A stretch of DNA of 15,123 bases from JAIYDQ01 sp034408855 (GTDB taxonomy: Bacteria; Planctomycetota; Planctomycetia; Pirellulales; Pirellulaceae), in assembly GCA_034408855.1 (NCBI GenBank), contig JAWXCK010000194.1, positions 1 to 15,123 on the forward strand, read 5' to 3'. The notes beneath the pieces are model-generated. The model did not search any database and was not told the DNA's origin. It worked only from the letters and a program-made list of their open reading frames with translations. The position numbers were made by a program, and so were the translations under genes. Positions 12,336 through 15,123 of this stretch are shown piece by piece; the stretch's first letter is position 1, and each line of letters opens with the position of its first letter.

Positions 12336-15123
12336 TTAACCAACGTCCAGGTAGCTGATCTCGTTCGGCCGAAGCTCGACGATGACTTGTCCGTTTTCGA
12401 TTTGCAGATCTTCGATCGTGTTGCCTTGATGGTCAACTCGAGCTGCCGAAGTAGCGTCGCGGAAAAAGGAGAGTTTGGTACGACCTTCCTTGCCCATCGT
12501 TTCATGGAGCATCAGACGAAGTCGATTGGAACTGGCCAGGGGATCGACGCGGACATTCGCCGAGCTGGCTTGTGCAAACCATAGACTTGATCCAGCTCGC
12601 AATGGACCCGATGGATCTTTGATCATCCAAGGCGTATCGAGCGATTCCAAATACGACTGATAGGGCCTTGGCCAATCGACGGCGATTTGCCAGCGATGAT
12701 CGCAGACGCCATCGGTCGTTGTCGGAAGCAGCGTATCCAAAAACGCCATCTCGACGCGACGGTGGATCGGCAGTCCCGCAAAGGTCAGGTAAATGCGATG
12801 CTCGGCGTCATCGATTTCGAGCAGCTCCGGTGCAAAAAACGGCGACGATTGCATCGCCGTCTTGGTGCCTTGAAGCCAAGCGGATATCGAAGCTGCTTGA
12901 TTTGGCCAAGCCGTTCGCCAAATGGGAACACAATCCCATAGCCCTCGTGGATTGCTGATATCTTCGGCGAGCATCTCGATCCGCAATCGCATATCGATAC
13001 TGCGCGAACCTCGCCACAATCCAAACGTGAGATGAAATTTCGCAAGCTGCTTTCCGTGATGTGAAAGGAAACCTATCGATTCGATTTCACTATGCAAAGC
13101 GGTATTGTTCAAGATCGTCGACCGAGCATTCTCGATGGTTGAATAGATCGGCTTCTTAGGCGAACTGGGATCGATCAAGGCGATGGCTGGCATACCGCTG
13201 AGTCGACCGCCGCGTTTCTTCGAGATCATGATGCTGCGCAAGTAACCATTCTTCGGATCGACTTGGCATTCGATAAACTCATTGGCAAGCAACAGATTGG
13301 GCGACGCGAGATTAGGTCCCAGGCTTCGCGAAGCAAATGCCGACGAAACGAGATTCGACGCCGCACCGCTGCGAAGTTGCACGACGCCCATCGGAGGAAC
13401 ATCGACGACCAAATCGGTTTTATTCGACGATGAAATCGATTCATAGATTCGATTGTCAGCGGTCTTCGCAAACGCGCCGTCGATATCTTTCAAGAAATAG
13501 CGCCGAGGACCTGAAAGCGGATTGATGAGCAACCAGTTATCGTTCGAATCAGAAGTATCCGATGTTCGCGGCAGGAGGTTCGCAAGTTGGTCGGCTAGTT
13601 GCGATCGCAACTCGTCAATCGAATGCGCGTGCAGTGGATCGGTCGATGCAGTATTCTGTTGATGGTTCTGATCATCGCTCTGATAGAGAAGTTGGTCGAT
13701 CTGGCTCAGTAGCGGAGCCAGTTTAGCTCGATCGCTTTCTCGATTAGGAATCGATTGCAATATTTGATCGATCATGACGGCAATATTGCGAGTCGATTCC
13801 AGGGCGGCATTGACTCGCAGGCGCTCGTGGAACTGCAAGCTTTGAGCGGAGAATTCGTCGTACCATTCGGGCCACGGAGTCTTGAATTGCGAAGCGGTAA
13901 AATTCTGATTCGAGTAGACATAGCCGGTTGATTCAAAATAGTTCTCGAACGTTTTCCATTCGCCGAAGGCATTGGTGCGACGCGTTGCTCGAAGCAGGTC
14001 GTTGAATGCGATCGAAGTTCGAGCTGGCCAATGCACGCAGGTCAATGTCGGAACTTGATGATGGTCGAACTGTTTGGCCAATTCGTTGATTGCATTGAAT
14101 ATAGAACGATAGGAAGCCGCGTCGAGTACGGAACCGGAGATTGCATCCAAGGAAGTTTTGTCGGAGCTTTCCCATGCAATCTTAGCTTGCGAAGTTACCG
14201 GATAGCTACCGTTGGAAAATGCATGAATGAGAGCTCCAATGTAGCCGGTGGAGCTGAGATGCGTCGGCATCTCGATCGACATTCCGGCTTCGAAACGCGA
14301 AAAGACTCGAGGAGGAGCGACTCGCAATGCTTGATAAGCGACATGGCCGCGAATCAGATCTCGCTGGAGCGTCCCAAGCGGAAACCATGGGTGTGATCGT
14401 TCGCGAAGTAAGCCGCCCACGATTCCTAACCGCTGATTCGTTTGACGATCGAGCAGCGTCTGCCATGCTTCGGGATGCGACGATTGGATCTGCTCCAAGA
14501 GAGAGGCGGTCGCCAATAGGTTTTGCGGGTGCGACGATTCCAGTTGTTGAACTAGGGATCGACCTAACGTGGAAGGAGCGAGCAAAGTTAGCTCGAGTAA
14601 ATTCGCAGACTGCGTAAAATAGCGGTCGCGTTCTTGCGATAGCTGATCGTAACAAGACTGCAACCAACGTTCGCACTCGGCAACATCATTGGCGATATAA
14701 GCCATCGATGCCGATTTGGCCTGATCAGCCATCAGGACGACATCGAGATTGCTGCTGTAGTGAACTTTGCGAGTGAGAGCTTGCAGCATCAAGTACGCAA
14801 AGCCGAGCGCATAAAAATCTTCGATACCTATCGGTTGCTTAGGAGAACCGGTAAGATCCAATTCCGAACTGTCGCTATTCCCAGAATCCGCCGACGCATC
14901 GATGCTTTGACGGACATTGGAAAGCTGGCCGCCGACAAGGCCATCGATTTGCAAAAGTGTCTTGTTTCGATCCGACTCGCCGAAAATGAGCTGGCAGCCT
15001 TGGGTGTCCAGGCGTTCCGAAAGCGGCGTATCGATACTGGCCGACGACGACGACGGGCAAAGAATCAGCCCGTTTTCGAGATCCAAGGAACTTTGGTCGG
15101 CGCGCTTCCACTCCGGCAAAGCA
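12336..15123 (-). CDS. GH38-like (alpha-mannosidase-type) protein, N-terminus beyond the window
   Basis: At least 928 residues are present and the frame runs off the right edge. The in-frame TTG at 15117-15119 is unlikely to be the start, because the preceding codon is also open and the text opens mid-domain (ALPEWKRAD). Residue numbers here count from that TTG. The C-terminal half resembles the GH38 beta-sandwich: LLANEFIECQVDPKNGYLRSI (610-630), RGSRSIDMRLRIEM (703-716), CDHRW (806-810) and the end ELRPNEISYLDV (915-926). The middle (about 225-400) resembles the GH38 barrel segment around the nucleophile, but that site reads RFEAGMSIEMP (275-285) in place of the usual D-x-F-G, so the Asp appears lost. 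A Gln/Asn/Ser-rich linker lies at 479-494. I recall large planctomycete proteins of this type with unknown function. It may bind or modify mannose-rich glycans, or may be inactive. Fold call moderate; activity unknown. Confidence 0.72.
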   Translation of the reverse strand, partial: ALPEWKRADQSSLDLENGLILCPSSSSASIDTPLSERLDTQGCQLIFGESDRNKTLLQIDGLVGGQLSNVRQSIDASADSGNSDSSELDLTGSPKQPIGIEDFYALGFAYLMLQALTRKVHYSSNLDVVLMADQAKSASMAYIANDVAECERWLQSCYDQLSQERDRYFTQSANLLELTLLAPSTLGRSLVQQLESSHPQNLLATASLLEQIQSSHPEAWQTLLDRQTNQRLGIVGGLLRERSHPWFPLGTLQRDLIRGHVAYQALRVAPPRVFSRFEAGMSIEMPTHLSSTGYIGALIHAFSNGSYPVTSQAKIAWESSDKTSLDAISGSVLDAASYRSIFNAINELAKQFDHHQVPTLTCVHWPARTSIAFNDLLRATRRTNAFGEWKTFENYFESTGYVYSNQNFTASQFKTPWPEWYDEFSAQSLQFHERLRVNAALESTRNIAVMIDQILQSIPNRESDRAKLAPLLSQIDQLLYQSDDQNHQQNTASTDPLHAHSIDELRSQLADQLANLLPRTSDTSDSNDNWLLINPLSGPRRYFLKDIDGAFAKTADNRIYESISSSNKTDLVVDVPPMGVVQLRSGAASNLVSSAFASRSLGPNLASPNLLLANEFIECQVDPKNGYLRSIMISKKRGGRLSGMPAIALIDPSSPKKPIYSTIENARSTILNNTALHSEIESIGFLSHHGKQLAKFHLTFGLWRGSRSIDMRLRIEMLAEDISNPRGLWDCVPIWRTAWPNQAASISAWLQGTKTAMQSSPFFAPELLEIDDAEHRIYLTFAGLPIHRRVEMAFLDTLLPTTTDGVCDHRWQIAVDWPRPYQSYLESLDTPWMIKDPSGPLRAGSSLWFAQASSANVRVDPLASSNRLRLMLHETMGKEGRTKLSFFRDATSAARVDHQGNTIEDLQIENGQVIVELRPNEISYLDVG
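13597..13612. repeat. 16-bp perfect palindrome within the GH38-like gene
   Basis: AGTTGCGATCGCAACT equals its own reverse complement over 16 bases and contains the octamer GCGATCGC. It lies inside coding sequence, in a run of Gln/Leu/Ala/Arg codons of the linker region. No function is implied by position; it could be a protein-binding site or chance reinforced by codon preference. Confidence 0.55.

Noticed and set aside
15117..15119. TTG as the start of the GH38-like gene
   Set aside because: The frame stays open to the window edge and the sequence begins inside a domain, so the real start is almost surely outside.
1..15123. CRISPR arrays, tRNA/rRNA genes, transposons, phage or defence systems
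   Set aside because: No regularly spaced repeats, no cloverleaf-like or rRNA sequence in the gaps, no transposase, integrase, nuclease or toxin-antitoxin motifs among the proteins.

Overview
The window reads as ordinary chromosomal DNA of a planctomycete, most likely of the Pirellulales/Rhodopirellula type. The signs are a secreted formylglycine-type sulfatase, a secreted protein resembling the planctomycete family DUF1598, an FHA-GAF-AAA+ sigma-54 activator, and a secreted helical-repeat protein next to a PQQ-like beta-propeller. At the far end is a large glycoside-hydrolase-38-like protein of a kind I associate with planctomycetes. Base composition looks near 50% GC and few genes have a Shine-Dalgarno sequence. 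The taxonomic call is inference from gene content and remembered families; no search was run.

Layout. 125-1525 (-): secreted sulfatase. 1698-2990 (+): duplicated class II aldolase/adducin protein whose second half has lost its active site. 3102-4598 (+): malate:quinone oxidoreductase. 4618-5118 (-): low-molecular-weight protein tyrosine phosphatase. 5269-5592 (+): small conserved-looking protein, whose stop interlocks with that of the next gene. 5589-6998 (-): DUF1598-like secreted protein. 7104-9023 (+): sigma-54 activator. 9195-10370 (+): secreted helical plus beta-sandwich protein. 10458-11684 (+): PQQ-like beta-propeller. 11716-12246 (+): adenine phosphoribosyltransferase. 12336 to the right edge (-): GH38-like protein with its N-terminus outside the window. 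Genes are dense, and no gap exceeds 175 bases.

How the genes relate. mqo (TCA cycle, electrons to quinone) and apt (purine salvage) are housekeeping genes. The sulfatase and GH38-like protein fit the polysaccharide-degrading life of marine planctomycetes, but they lie at opposite ends and nothing ties them into one locus. The + strand run from 9195 to 12246 (gaps 87 and 31 bases) is the best operon candidate. The sigma-54 activator precedes it, but I found no -24/-12 promoter in the intergenic gaps to show what it controls.

I found no CRISPR array, tRNA, rRNA, transposase, phage gene or recognisable defence system, and no convincing new multi-gene system. The most notable items are the half-dead tandem aldolase, the long nested inverted repeat between apt and the GH38-like gene, the apparent loss of the GH38 nucleophile, four copies of the octamer GCGATCGC, and two small intergenic repeats.
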